The translations under genes were made by a program, and so were the position numbers. Below are positions 51,786-60,261 of a DNA stretch of 64,000 nt, one piece after another (the first letter of the stretch is position 1; each line of letters opens with the position of its first letter). The stretch comes from Oscillospiraceae bacterium (GTDB lineage Bacteria; Bacillota; Clostridia; Oscillospirales; Oscillospiraceae). The notes below the pieces were generated by a model. The model saw nothing but the letters and a program-made list of their open reading frames with translations, was not told the origin of the DNA and did not search any database. The stretch is from contig CACYLY010000001.1 in assembly GCA_902775355.1 (NCBI GenBank), forward strand, positions 1 to 64,000, given 5' to 3'.

Positions 51786-51829
51786 GAAATCTTTCACCGG
51801 CTCCTGAAATCTTTCTCAATTTCAGTATA
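51786..51829 (-). promoter_or_regulatory. Sigma-factor promoter with two GAAAnnTTTC boxes
   Basis: On the minus strand: TGT then TATACT (an extended -10), followed downstream by two GAAAGATTTC copies exactly 20 bp apart. GAAAnnTTTC is itself palindromic, so they could be operator sites. Confidence 0.45.
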
Positions 51830-51894
51830 ACACAGCCGCGCAAGAGGGGGACTGCTCCGTGACAAGGGACGGTCCTCTTTCCCGCCTGACCCGG

Positions 51895-51930
51895 CACCCA
51901 GAGGACGAAAACCGTCCGCAGGGTGTTTTG
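51895..51930 (+). terminator. Terminator-like hairpin of the CACCC/GGGTG family, copy 1
   Basis: CACCC-AGAGGACG-AAAAC-CGTCC-GC-AGGGTG-TTTTGAT. Related copies are at 52051-52088 and 52840-52876. Confidence 0.6.
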
Positions 51931-51941
51931 ATGTTCCGCTC

Positions 51942-52043
51942 TGTCATCTTGAGCGGAGGCGAAGCCGGAGTCGAAAGATCTTAAGCATCGAAAACGCCGT
52001 TTTTTCAGATCCTTCGACTCGCTTCGCTCGCGAAGCCATGACA
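51942..52043. repeat. TGTCATCTTGAGCGG palindromic element
   Basis: Same core inverted repeat as at 27362-27463, left arm identical for over 30 bases; right arm CGCTTCGCTCG ... CATGACA. Confidence 0.85.
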
Positions 52044-52050
52044 ACTTCGT

Positions 52051-52088
52051 CACCCTGCGGGCAGTCATCGTCCGAAGGGGTGTTTTGA
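52051..52088 (+). terminator. Terminator-like hairpin of the CACCC/GGGTG family, copy 2
   Basis: CACCCTGCGGGCAGTCATCGTCCG-AAGGGGTG-TTTTGAT, diverged from copy 1. Confidence 0.6.
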
Positions 52089-52225
52089 TATGTGCTGTTG
52101 CGCTTGACAGGCTTCTTTGCTCTAAGCTATACTCTTTTTGAAACCTGTAACCCTTGTTTTTCGAGCTCACACTCCGGGACAGAGAACCGTCCCCTGTCCC
52201 ACATTCCAATGAAGGGGGTACATCA

Positions 52226-52774
52226 ATGAGAAAAAAACTTGTTTCCATTTTGATTGCAGTCGCAAGTTTTCTGTGCGCCTGCAGCTTGAGCGACAGCAGC
52301 CCGTCATCTTCCGGCCCGATGGTCGTTGAGCAAACGATTCAGCAATATATCCATTCATTAGAACAGGAGAATCCGGAAAATCTAAAACTAACAATTTATT
52401 ATTTACCATATTACGTTTACACACCAATTCCATTAACAACAGATGCACTCATTAAAAACCCTTCAACGATCATCGTCGTTTTATGCGGCGACGAAATGGA
52501 CGATGTAATACAGAAGCTGAAAGCGGAAGGTGATACAGTTCAATTAGTACCTGTTACTGATGCTTCCAGACAAATTGCCACCTTGTATTATGTGCTGGAA
52601 GCAAACGGAGAGCCTTTGCTTGACGTTTCCATCTATGACGTATACCGTGAAGAGAATAACACGATCTTCGTTAACAAGGTCGAATATGAGTATAATGAAT
52701 GGTTTTACCATCTTGTTGAACCTTATATACCTGAGTATGAGTATTCTCCTCCTGATGCAGAGAACACAGATTAA
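52226..52774 (+). CDS. AT-rich lipoprotein of unknown function
   Basis: A 182-residue exported lipoprotein: basic start (MRKK), hydrophobic helix and lipobox LCAC with Cys19, then a Ser-rich linker and a small acidic domain (about 35-182). I do not recognise the family. The coding sequence is visibly AT-richer than all its neighbours and uses A/T-ending codons, so it was probably acquired. It is bracketed by related repeat units (51861-51897 and 52782-52820 direct, 52176-52203 inverted). GAAGGGGG precedes ATG 52226. Confidence 0.75.
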   Translation: MRKKLVSILIAVASFLCACSLSDSSPSSSGPMVVEQTIQQYIHSLEQENPENLKLTIYYLPYYVYTPIPLTTDALIKNPSTIIVVLCGDEMDDVIQKLKAEGDTVQLVPVTDASRQIATLYYVLEANGEPLLDVSIYDVYREENNTIFVNKVEYEYNEWFYHLVEPYIPEYEYSPPDAENTD

Positions 52775-53316
52775 CGATCAAGACAAGGGAATGTACCTTT
52801 TATCTTGCCTGACCCGGCACAATTGAATCCATAACGCGGCACCCTGCGGGCAATCCTCGTCCGCAGGGTGTTTTGACGCTCGGGCGGGCTGCCGAGGGCG
52901 TCAGCTCCTACGGCAAGGACGGAGCGTTGGCGCGTCTTGCCTCCCTCTCAGAGGGCCTTGGGTGTGTCGCGGCGCGTCCCCCGCAAGCGCCGTGAGGTCG
53001 GGAGTGTATGCCCGTAGCGCCGAGCATTGCTCGGCGTTCCTTCGTTCTGCCGTTTCGCTCCGTTTTCGCCGACCGCTGGTCGGCGCTACGGGAGAGCTTC
53101 CCCCTGCCGGGGAAAGCACGGGCGTTTGACCGAAGGTCGCCCCTACGGCGAGGACGGGACGTCGGCGCGGATCGGCGGGCGCTTGCCGAGCTTTGTGTGT
53201 AGACGCCGGGCTTCAGGATTGCGTAAGTGCCGGGCCCGTGCATTCTCTCTTGCGGAAAGGACGGCGGCGTGGTAGGATAGAAGCAAGAATTTTTGCGGGA
53301 AAGCGAGGCGAAGACC
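52775..53316. repeat. Repeat-filled gap between lipoprotein and helicase genes
   Basis: It contains GACAAGGGA and GCCTGACCCGGCAC (52782-52820), the CACCC/GGGTG hairpin (52840-52876), a GTAGCGCCGAGC/GCTCGGCG hairpin (53012-53037), a CGACCGCTGGTCG hairpin and GACCGAAGGTCGCCCCTAC (about 53130). No gene was found. Confidence 0.8.
52840..52876 (+). terminator. Terminator-like hairpin of the CACCC/GGGTG family, copy 3
   Basis: CACCCTGCGGGCAATCCTCGTCCGCAGGGTG-TTTTGA. It may terminate the lipoprotein gene. Confidence 0.65.
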
Positions 53317-55497
53317 ATGGATCTGCGGCAGCTGAACAAGGCCCAGCTGGAGGCGGTGACCACCACCGAGGGCTATGTGCGCGTCATTGCCGGGGCGGGC
53401 TCCGGCAAGACCCGAGCCCTGAGCCATCGCTTCGCGTATCTGGTCAACGACATGGGCATCCTGCCGGGGAACATCCTCTGCGTCACCTTCACCAACAAGG
53501 CCGCCAACGAGATGCGCCAGCGGATCCACAACCTGACCGGGGACAACGACACCGGCTACATCAACACCTTTCACGGCTTCTGCGTCAGCGTCCTGCAGGA
53601 GGACAGCTACGCGGTCCAGTATCCCCGGAGCTTTCTGGTGCTGGACAATTCGGATGTCGACGCCATGCTCCAGATCATCTACGACGAGCGGGGCCTGAGC
53701 CTGCGGGACAAGACCTTTGCCCAGGCCCGGGACATGATCGAGATCCAGAAGGGGATCAAAAAGCCGGACTATTACAAGGACCTGATCGGCATGTCCCTGG
53801 AGGAGCTGCGGGAGAAGTATCTGCAGGCCAGGAGCGTGGACGATATCATCTTCTACGGCTACCTCTACCAGGAGAAGAAGTGCTTCGGTCTGGACTACAA
53901 CGACCTGATCTTCGTGACGCTGTACATCTTCGAGCAGAACGAGGAGATCCGGCTCAAATGGCAGCAGCGCCTGGAATACATCATGATCGACGAGTTCCAG
54001 GACATCGACCCGCCCCAGTACCGGCTGATGAAGGCCCTCTGCGGCTATCACAGAAACCTCTTCATCGTGGGGGACCCGGACCAGACCATCTACAGCTGGC
54101 GAGGGGCGGACGTCCGCTTTCTGTTGGACTTCGACCGGGAATTTCCGGGCACGAAAACCATCCTGATGATGGAGAACTACCGCTCCACGCCCCAGATCCT
54201 GGCGGCGGCCAACTCCCTGATCGACAAGAATCGGACCAGGATCAAAAAGGACCTGATCCCCACCCTGCCGGACGGGCCCCTGCCCCTCTGCCACCACGCG
54301 CCCAACAGCGAGGCGGAGGCGGAGCAGATTGCCTTCCAGATCTGGGAGAAGCACGACGCGGGCGTGCCCTTCCGGGAGATGACGGTGCTCTACCGGGCCC
54401 ACTATCTCACCAACAAGCTGGAGGAAGTGCTGCGCAAACGGAAGATCCCCTACGTGCTGTACAGCGGGGTGCCCTTCTTCGGCCGGCGGGAGATCAAGGA
54501 CGCCCTGAGCTATCTGCGGATGATCGCCTACAAGGACGATCTGTCCTTCGCCCGCATCGCAAACGTCCCCAGGCGGAACCTGGGCCAGCGGCGGATGGCC
54601 TTCCTGCGGGAGCGGGCCGAGCGGGAGAGCTGCAGCCTGTACCAGGCTCTGTGCCGCAGCCTGGACGAGGAGCTTTTCAAGGGGACGGGAGCGCAAAAGT
54701 TCATCAGCCTTGTCGAGAGCTTTGCCCAGAGCTACGCCGACCGGCCCATCTCGGAGCTTCTGAGCGACCTGCTGGACAAGAGCGGTTACGAGCGGATGCT
54801 CCGCACCGAGGGCAGCCAGGAGCGGCTGGACAATCTGGCGGAGCTGAAGCAGTCCGTCTACGAATACGAGACCGGCTGCGGCGAGGAGGCGGCCTTGGAG
54901 CATTACCTGAGCCACGTGGCCCTCTTCACCAACGCCGACGCCGAGGACGGGGGAGACAAGGTGAAACTCATGACCGTCCACGCCGCCAAGGGCCTGGAAT
55001 TCCCCTATGTGTTCCTGCTGGGCATGAACGAGGGCATTTTCCCCTCGGGCCGCACCAGCACCCTGCCCGGCATGGAGGAGGAGCGGCGCCTGGCCTTTGT
55101 GGCCCTGACCCGGGCGGAGAGGGAGCTCTTCCTCTCCGAGGCCGAGGGGCGGAATCTGGACGCCTCGCCCCGCTATCCCTCCCGCTTTTTGCTGGACATC
55201 GACCCGGCGCTGCTGGCCTACACCGCGCCGCCCAAGGAGAGCCTGATCCGGGACGCCCGGGATTACATCGCCGCCAGCGAGAAGTTCCTGCCCGAGGAGA
55301 CGGCAAAGGAGCGCTTCGTCCCGGGGACCCGGGTGCGGCATGAGATCCTGGGGCCCGGCACCGTCACGGAGATCGACCGGGACAAGGGCGCCTACGTGAT
55401 CCAGTTCGACAGTATGAAGACCGCGAGGCGGATCTCGTTCCGGGTCAAGCTGGAAGAGGAATTCGGAATACCAGGAGACGGAAGGGAAACAGAATAA
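53317..55497 (+). CDS. UvrD/PcrA-family ATP-dependent DNA helicase
   Basis: A 726-residue superfamily 1A helicase that unwinds DNA 3'-5' in repair and replication-conflict removal. Motif I AGAGSGKT at 25-32, Ia CVTFTNKAANEM, II YIMIDEFQDIDPPQ, III GDPDQTIYSWRGAD, IV ENYRSTPQIL, V VKLMTVHAAKGLEF and VI FVALTRAERELF are all intact. The C-terminus ends with a Tudor-like fold (GTRVRHEILGPGTVTEID) as in PcrA. GAGGCGAAG precedes ATG 53317. Followed by PI-PLC after 13 bp. Confidence 0.93.
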   Translation: MDLRQLNKAQLEAVTTTEGYVRVIAGAGSGKTRALSHRFAYLVNDMGILPGNILCVTFTNKAANEMRQRIHNLTGDNDTGYINTFHGFCVSVLQEDSYAVQYPRSFLVLDNSDVDAMLQIIYDERGLSLRDKTFAQARDMIEIQKGIKKPDYYKDLIGMSLEELREKYLQARSVDDIIFYGYLYQEKKCFGLDYNDLIFVTLYIFEQNEEIRLKWQQRLEYIMIDEFQDIDPPQYRLMKALCGYHRNLFIVGDPDQTIYSWRGADVRFLLDFDREFPGTKTILMMENYRSTPQILAAANSLIDKNRTRIKKDLIPTLPDGPLPLCHHAPNSEAEAEQIAFQIWEKHDAGVPFREMTVLYRAHYLTNKLEEVLRKRKIPYVLYSGVPFFGRREIKDALSYLRMIAYKDDLSFARIANVPRRNLGQRRMAFLRERAERESCSLYQALCRSLDEELFKGTGAQKFISLVESFAQSYADRPISELLSDLLDKSGYERMLRTEGSQERLDNLAELKQSVYEYETGCGEEAALEHYLSHVALFTNADAEDGGDKVKLMTVHAAKGLEFPYVFLLGMNEGIFPSGRTSTLPGMEEERRLAFVALTRAERELFLSEAEGRNLDASPRYPSRFLLDIDPALLAYTAPPKESLIRDARDYIAASEKFLPEETAKERFVPGTRVRHEILGPGTVTEIDRDKGAYVIQFDSMKTARRISFRVKLEEEFGIPGDGRETE

Positions 55498-55510
55498 AGG
55501 AGGAACCGGC

Positions 55511-56521
55511 ATGAGCGAGAAGAAGACGGAAAAGAAAAAGGTCAGGCCGCTGCGCCTGGTCGGGAAGATCCTGGCCTGGATCCTGGCGGCGCTGCTGCTG
55601 TTTTTGCTTGTGATGTACATCATCCCCCTGACCGAGACCGGGGACAGGACCGCTGTGGAAGGCACGGCGGACTGGATGCGGGAGCTGCCGGACGAGACGC
55701 CCCTGAACGCTCTGGTGCTGCCCGGCACCCATGACAGCGCGACAAGGTACGTGCAGCTGGGCTTCTTTTCCAAGTGCCAGAGCAAGAGCATCGGTCAGCA
55801 GCTGGAGGCGGGCTACCGCTATCTGGACATCCGCCTGGCCGTGAACGGGGACGGTATGATCCTGATGCACGGCTTCACCAAGTGCCGCAGCGGCCCCATG
55901 CCCTGGAACAGCGCCCTGACGTTGGACGCGGTGCTGGAGGACTGCTATGCCTTTCTCTCCACCCATCCCACGGAAACCGTGGTTTTCGCCGTCAAGCAGG
56001 AGCATGGGGACGAGAGCGTGAAGGAGTTTCAAAAGATCCTGAACCGTTATGTGCAGGAGAAGCCGGAGTTCTGGCTGCAGAGCGACCGGATCCCCGCCCT
56101 GGGCGAGGCCCGGGGCAAGCTGGTGCTGCTGCGCCGCTATGAGGACGAGGCGGGGCTGGGCGCCGCCGCCGGTATCCCCCTGCTCTGGGCCAACCAGAAC
56201 GGCCATGCGGACACGAGCCTGAACACCGTCTCCGAGCCCAACGGCAGCTATACGCTCTGGGTGCAGGACCGCTACGAGTACGACACCGAGGACAAGTGGA
56301 ACGCCTTCCTGGGCGGCCTGGCGGCGGCAGGGACCGGCGAAGGAGATCTGGCGATCCATTTCCTGTCCACCAAGGGGACAGCCGCTTACGGACACCCGTA
56401 CAGCTTTGCCAAAGCCCTGAACCCGCGCCTGATGAAGCAGGAGGCGCTCAGCGGCTGGATCGTGGTCGACTTCGGCTCGGCGCCCATGGCAAAAGGAATC
56501 TACGAGAACAATTTCCACTGA
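55511..56521 (+). CDS. Membrane-anchored phosphatidylinositol-specific phospholipase C-like protein
   Basis: A 336-residue protein with an N-terminal signal anchor (about 17-40) and a PI-PLC X domain outside the membrane. Compared with Bacillus PI-PLC, the catalytic residues appear as His74-Asp75 (LPGTHDS), Arg108 (YLDIRL), His120 (GMILMHG) and Asp320 (VVDFGS), so it should be active on phosphoinositides or similar lipids. Secreted PI-PLCs act on host or environmental lipids; the retained anchor here suggests a cell-bound enzyme. Substrate is unproven. Operon with the helicase is likely (13 bp gap). Confidence 0.85.
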   Translation: MSEKKTEKKKVRPLRLVGKILAWILAALLLFLLVMYIIPLTETGDRTAVEGTADWMRELPDETPLNALVLPGTHDSATRYVQLGFFSKCQSKSIGQQLEAGYRYLDIRLAVNGDGMILMHGFTKCRSGPMPWNSALTLDAVLEDCYAFLSTHPTETVVFAVKQEHGDESVKEFQKILNRYVQEKPEFWLQSDRIPALGEARGKLVLLRRYEDEAGLGAAAGIPLLWANQNGHADTSLNTVSEPNGSYTLWVQDRYEYDTEDKWNAFLGGLAAAGTGEGDLAIHFLSTKGTAAYGHPYSFAKALNPRLMKQEALSGWIVVDFGSAPMAKGIYENNFH

Positions 56522-56635
56522 TTTTTCGGCATAATGCGACAAGGCGACTTCCTGTTTTTATAAATTTTCCACGAAAAAAGCGAAAAAATGTGGACAAATT
56601 GTTAGGAATAAGCGGGGAATTCTGGGCGGGATCGG

Positions 56636-56664
56636 TTGAAATCCGGTCCCGCTTGTGATATGAT
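56636..56664 (+). promoter_or_regulatory. Promoter of the glycan locus
   Basis: TTGAAA (56636-56641), 17 bp spacer, TATGAT (56659-56664). It rules out ATG 56665 as a start codon for the next gene. Confidence 0.75.
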
Positions 56665-56703
56665 ATGCGGGAAATAGAAATCCTGTCCTGCGGAGTGTCG
56701 TTT

Positions 56704-58737
56704 ATGGAGAAAAAGAGCCCGGACAACTTCAAACGCAGACCTCGTCTGGAGCACTGGCAGATCATCTCGTTCCTTCTGGTGGTCTACGACGCGGCGAGCG
56801 CCAATATCGCCTATTTCGCGGCGCTGTGGCTGCGTTTCGACTGCGAGTTTTCGCGCATCCCCCAGGAGTTTTATCAGATATGGCTCCGCTTCACCGCGAT
56901 CTATACGGCGATCTGCCTGGTGATCTTCTGGTTTTTCAAGCTGTACCAGAGCATCTGGCGCTTTGCCAGCTTCAACGAGATGCAGCGCCTTTTGGGGGCG
57001 AATGTCCTGTGCTGGCTGGTCCAGATCCTGGGAACGATCCTGTTCTTCCCCCGGCGCATGCCCATCTCCTACTACGGCGTGGGCTTCATCCTGCAGACTA
57101 CCCTGGTGGCCGGCATTCGCTTCGCCTATCGCTTTGTCCTGCTGATCCGCAGCTGGAAGGAGAAGAGGGGACAGGCTTTTCACCGGGTCATGCTCATCGG
57201 CGCGGGCGAAGCCGGGCAGATCATCCTGCGGGAGCTGGCAAAATCCGAGGAGAGCCGGGACAAGGTCTGCTGCATCATCGACGACAATCCCAACAAGTGG
57301 AACCGCTATGTGGAAGGCGTGCCCGTGGTGGGCGGCAGGGAGCACATCCTGCTCAACTGCGAAAAATACAAGATCGACCGGATCTACCTGGCCATCCCCT
57401 CCGCCTCCGCCGCAGCCAAGCGGGACATTCTGGATGTCTGCAAGGAGACCGGCTGCGAGCTGAAGACCCTGCCCGGCATCTATCAGCTGGTGGAGGGCAA
57501 CGTCAGCGTCAGCGCCATGAAGGACGTGGCGATTGAGGACCTGCTGGGCCGAGATCCCATCCAGGCTGACATGACGGATGTGTTCAACTACCTGGCGGGC
57601 AAGGTCATCCTGGTCACCGGCGGCGGCGGCTCCATCGGCAGCGAGCTCTGCCGGCAGATCGCCTCCCACAATCCCAAGCAGCTGATCATCCTGGATATTT
57701 ACGAGAACAACGCCTACGAGATCCAGCTGGAGCTGCGGGACAAGTATCCCAAGCTGAATCTGGTGACGCTCATCGGCTCCGTGCGGGACAGCCGCCGGCT
57801 GGAGCAGATCTTCTCCGAATACCGGCCGGACGTGGTGTATCACGCCGCCGCCCACAAGCACGTCCCCCTGATGGAGGACAGCCCCTGCGAGGCCATCAAG
57901 AACAACGTCATCGGTACATACAAAACCGCATACGCCGCCATGACCCACGGCTGCAAGCGCTTCGTGCTCATCAGCACCGACAAGGCCGTGAACCCCACCA
58001 ACATCATGGGCGCCTCCAAGCGCCTGTGCGAGATGGTGATCCAGGCCTTCGACTCGAAGGTGAGAGAGGGCAAGGCCTACGAGATGCCCACGCTCCATAC
58101 CCACGGCGGCGACCCGCTGGACAGTCTGGACGGCTCGCGGATGCCCCGCAATCCCCAGACCGAATTCGTGGCCGTGCGCTTTGGCAACGTCCTGGGCAGC
58201 AACGGCTCCGTGGTGCCGGTGTTCAAGCGCCAGATCGCCAAGGGCGGCCCCGTCACCGTGACCCATCCGGATATCATCCGCTACTTCATGACCGTGCGGG
58301 AAGCCGTGAGCCTGGTGCTCCTGGCCGGAACCTACGCCAAGGGCGGAGAGATCTTCGTTCTGGACATGGGCAGCCCCGTGAAGATCGACACCCTGGCCCG
58401 CAACCTGATCCGCCTCTCCGGCTTCAAGCCGGATGTGGACATCAAGATCGAATACACCGGCCTGCGCCCCGGCGAAAAGCTCTATGAGGAGAAGCTGATG
58501 GCGGAGGAGGGCATGCGCAAGACGCCCAACGATCTCATCCACATCGGCAGCCCCATCCCCTTCGATACCGACACCTTCCTGATGCAGCTGGAGCCGCTGA
58601 TGGACGCGGCCTACGCCAATCGGGAGGATATCCGCGGCATTGTGGCGGAAATGGTCTCCACCTACCATCCGGCAGGAGAACAAGGAACGACCAAGAAAGA
58701 CAAGGTCTACGAACAATTGATGATGGAAACGGTCTGA
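56704..58737 (+). CDS. Membrane-bound nucleotide-sugar dehydratase/epimerase (CapD/FlaA1/PglF type)
   Basis: A 677-residue enzyme: four N-terminal membrane helices (about 18-150), a first Rossmann-like domain (VMLIGAGEAGQIILREL, about 160) and the C-terminal SDR domain (VILVTGGGGSIGSELC near 303). CapD/PglF enzymes turn UDP-GlcNAc into a 4-keto-6-deoxy sugar for capsule or glycoprotein sugars. ATG 56704 with GGAGTG is chosen because the promoter covers earlier ATGs. A segment of about 30 residues (KVREGKAYEMPTLHTHGGDP and beyond) is inserted between SKRLCEM and the conserved FVAVRFGNVLGS. The precise sugar is unknown. Confidence 0.9.
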   Translation: MEKKSPDNFKRRPRLEHWQIISFLLVVYDAASANIAYFAALWLRFDCEFSRIPQEFYQIWLRFTAIYTAICLVIFWFFKLYQSIWRFASFNEMQRLLGANVLCWLVQILGTILFFPRRMPISYYGVGFILQTTLVAGIRFAYRFVLLIRSWKEKRGQAFHRVMLIGAGEAGQIILRELAKSEESRDKVCCIIDDNPNKWNRYVEGVPVVGGREHILLNCEKYKIDRIYLAIPSASAAAKRDILDVCKETGCELKTLPGIYQLVEGNVSVSAMKDVAIEDLLGRDPIQADMTDVFNYLAGKVILVTGGGGSIGSELCRQIASHNPKQLIILDIYENNAYEIQLELRDKYPKLNLVTLIGSVRDSRRLEQIFSEYRPDVVYHAAAHKHVPLMEDSPCEAIKNNVIGTYKTAYAAMTHGCKRFVLISTDKAVNPTNIMGASKRLCEMVIQAFDSKVREGKAYEMPTLHTHGGDPLDSLDGSRMPRNPQTEFVAVRFGNVLGSNGSVVPVFKRQIAKGGPVTVTHPDIIRYFMTVREAVSLVLLAGTYAKGGEIFVLDMGSPVKIDTLARNLIRLSGFKPDVDIKIEYTGLRPGEKLYEEKLMAEEGMRKTPNDLIHIGSPIPFDTDTFLMQLEPLMDAAYANREDIRGIVAEMVSTYHPAGEQGTTKKDKVYEQLMMETV

Positions 58738-58757
58738 TATATGCAGACCGCCCGTCG

Positions 58758-58802
58758 GACTCCCGCCCGAAGCAGCTTTTGGGCGGGGGTCCTGCTTTTT
58801 CG
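58758..58802 (+). terminator. Terminator after the dehydratase gene
   Basis: GGACTCCCGCCC ... GGGCGGGGGTCC hairpin, then tgctttttc. Confidence 0.8.
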
Positions 58803-58846
58803 GGCGGGAAAGATCCGCCCGGCGGGGTGCAAAACGCATTGCCGCG

Positions 58847-58875
58847 TTGACATTCAAAGCGGCGTATGGTAAACT
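58847..58875 (+). promoter_or_regulatory. Promoter of the aminotransferase operon
   Basis: Perfect TTGACA (58847-58852), 17 bp spacer, TAAACT (58870-58875), about 75 bp before the start. Confidence 0.8.
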
Positions 58876-58950
58876 AACTTGATATAATTGATAGGTGTTT
58901 GTTTCCGGACCAGACCACCGGAAAGCAGATGGCAGCAGGAGGAGAGAGTC

Positions 58951-60210
58951 ATGAAAAAAGAGTGTTATTTGGAGGATCCTCGCTTCAGCGGGATCGCCCC
59001 CCTTGCCGAGCGCGCCTGGCTTTCCTCCCCGACTATGCATCGGGAGGAGAAGTTCTATGTGGACGAGGCGATCGAGACCAACTGGGTCTCCACCATCGGC
59101 GCCAATATCAACGAGGTGGAGCGCGCTTTCGCCCAGAGACTGGGGCGCGGCCACGCGGTAGCGCTCTCCTGCGGCACCGCCGCGCTGCATCTGGCGACCC
59201 GGATGTGCGGCATCAGGCTTTACGGTCAGCCCGCCACCGGCCACGGCAGCCTGGAGGGGCGCAGAGTCTTCTGCTCGGACATGACCTTTGACGCCACGGT
59301 GAACCCCGTGGCCTACGAGGGCGGCGAGGCGATCTTTATCGACACCGAGCGGGACACCTGGAACATGGACCCGGCCTCTCTGGAGCTGGCCTTTGAGAAG
59401 TATCCCGATGTGCGCCTGGTGGTGCTGGCCCACCTCTACGGCACGCCGGGAAAGACCGAGGAGCTGCGCCGGATCTGCGACCGCCACGGGGCCTTGATCG
59501 TGGAGGACGCGGCGGAGTCTCTGGGCGCCACCTACCGGGGGAGAGAAACCGGCTCCTTCGGCGATCTGAGCGTCATCAGCTTTAACGGCAACAAGATCAT
59601 CACCGGCTCCGCCGGCGGCATGCTGCTGACCGATTCCGAGGAGGAAGCCCTGACCATTCGCAAGTGGAGCACCCAGTCCCGTGACCCGGCGCCCTGGTAC
59701 CAGCATTCCGAAATGGGTTACAACTATCGGATGAGCAATATCATCGCCGGCGTGGTACGGGGCCAGCTGCCCCATCTGGAGGAGCACATCGCCCAGAAGC
59801 GCGCGGTATACGAGCGCTATCGGGAGGGCCTGAGGGACTTGCCCGTGCAGATGAACCCCTTTGACGCGGCCAACAGCGTGCCCAACTTCTGGCTCAGCTG
59901 CCTGCTGATCGACGGCAATGCCATGTGCCGCCAGGAGAGGACGGACCTGCGGGCCGATTACTGGACCGCGCCGGGGCGCAGCTGCCCCACCGAGATCCTG
60001 GAGGCTCTGGCCGCCTTCAACGCCGAGGGCCGCCCCATCTGGAAGCCCATGCATTTGCAGCCCATCTACAAGGGCCACGATTTTGTGAGCGCGGAGGGCG
60101 ACGTGAGCGCGGACATCTTCCGCCGGGGCCTGTGCCTGCCCAGCGACAATAAAATGACGCCGGAGCAGCAGGACAGGATCATCGAGATCATCCACCGGTG
60201 CTTTGACTGA
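58951..60210 (+). CDS. DegT/DnrJ/EryC1/StrS-family sugar aminotransferase
   Basis: A 419-residue PLP-dependent aminotransferase. The PLP lysine is Lys215 in FNGNKIITGSAGG, and VEDAAES at 185-191 holds the pyridine-nitrogen Asp. Such enzymes aminate 4-keto-6-deoxy sugar nucleotides, so it likely uses the product of the preceding dehydratase (as PglE follows PglF in the bacillosamine pathway). A GGAGGAGAGAG site precedes ATG 58951. Its own promoter is clear, and the GT4 gene follows after 51 bp. Confidence 0.9.
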   Translation: MKKECYLEDPRFSGIAPLAERAWLSSPTMHREEKFYVDEAIETNWVSTIGANINEVERAFAQRLGRGHAVALSCGTAALHLATRMCGIRLYGQPATGHGSLEGRRVFCSDMTFDATVNPVAYEGGEAIFIDTERDTWNMDPASLELAFEKYPDVRLVVLAHLYGTPGKTEELRRICDRHGALIVEDAAESLGATYRGRETGSFGDLSVISFNGNKIITGSAGGMLLTDSEEEALTIRKWSTQSRDPAPWYQHSEMGYNYRMSNIIAGVVRGQLPHLEEHIAQKRAVYERYREGLRDLPVQMNPFDAANSVPNFWLSCLLIDGNAMCRQERTDLRADYWTAPGRSCPTEILEALAAFNAEGRPIWKPMHLQPIYKGHDFVSAEGDVSADIFRRGLCLPSDNKMTPEQQDRIIEIIHRCFD

Positions 60211-60261
60211 GAACGAGAAAGGCTTGCCCCGGAGCGGGAGCTGCGGGGGTTGGAAATACAT

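Larger units (their letters stand above)
51737..52225. repeat. Gap upstream of the sigma factor: promoter, duplicated terminators, palindromic element
   Basis: Right to left for the sigma gene: a -10-like TATACT (minus strand, 51824-51829) and two GAAATCTTTC boxes (51786, 51806). Then GACAAGGGACGGTC and GCCTGACCCGGCAC (51861-51897), a CACCC/GGGTG terminator (51895-51930), a TGTCATCTTGAGCGG palindrome (51942-52043) and a second diverged terminator (52051-52088). A GACAGAGAACCGTCCCC segment (52180-52196) precedes the lipoprotein gene. No gene. Confidence 0.8.

Noticed and set aside
53143..55791. Long minus-strand open frame under the helicase gene
   Set aside because: Antisense shadow of a full set of helicase motifs.
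56665..56703. Earlier start (ATG 56665) for the dehydratase
   Set aside because: It lies immediately after the -10 box, before the expected transcription start, and has no ribosome binding site.
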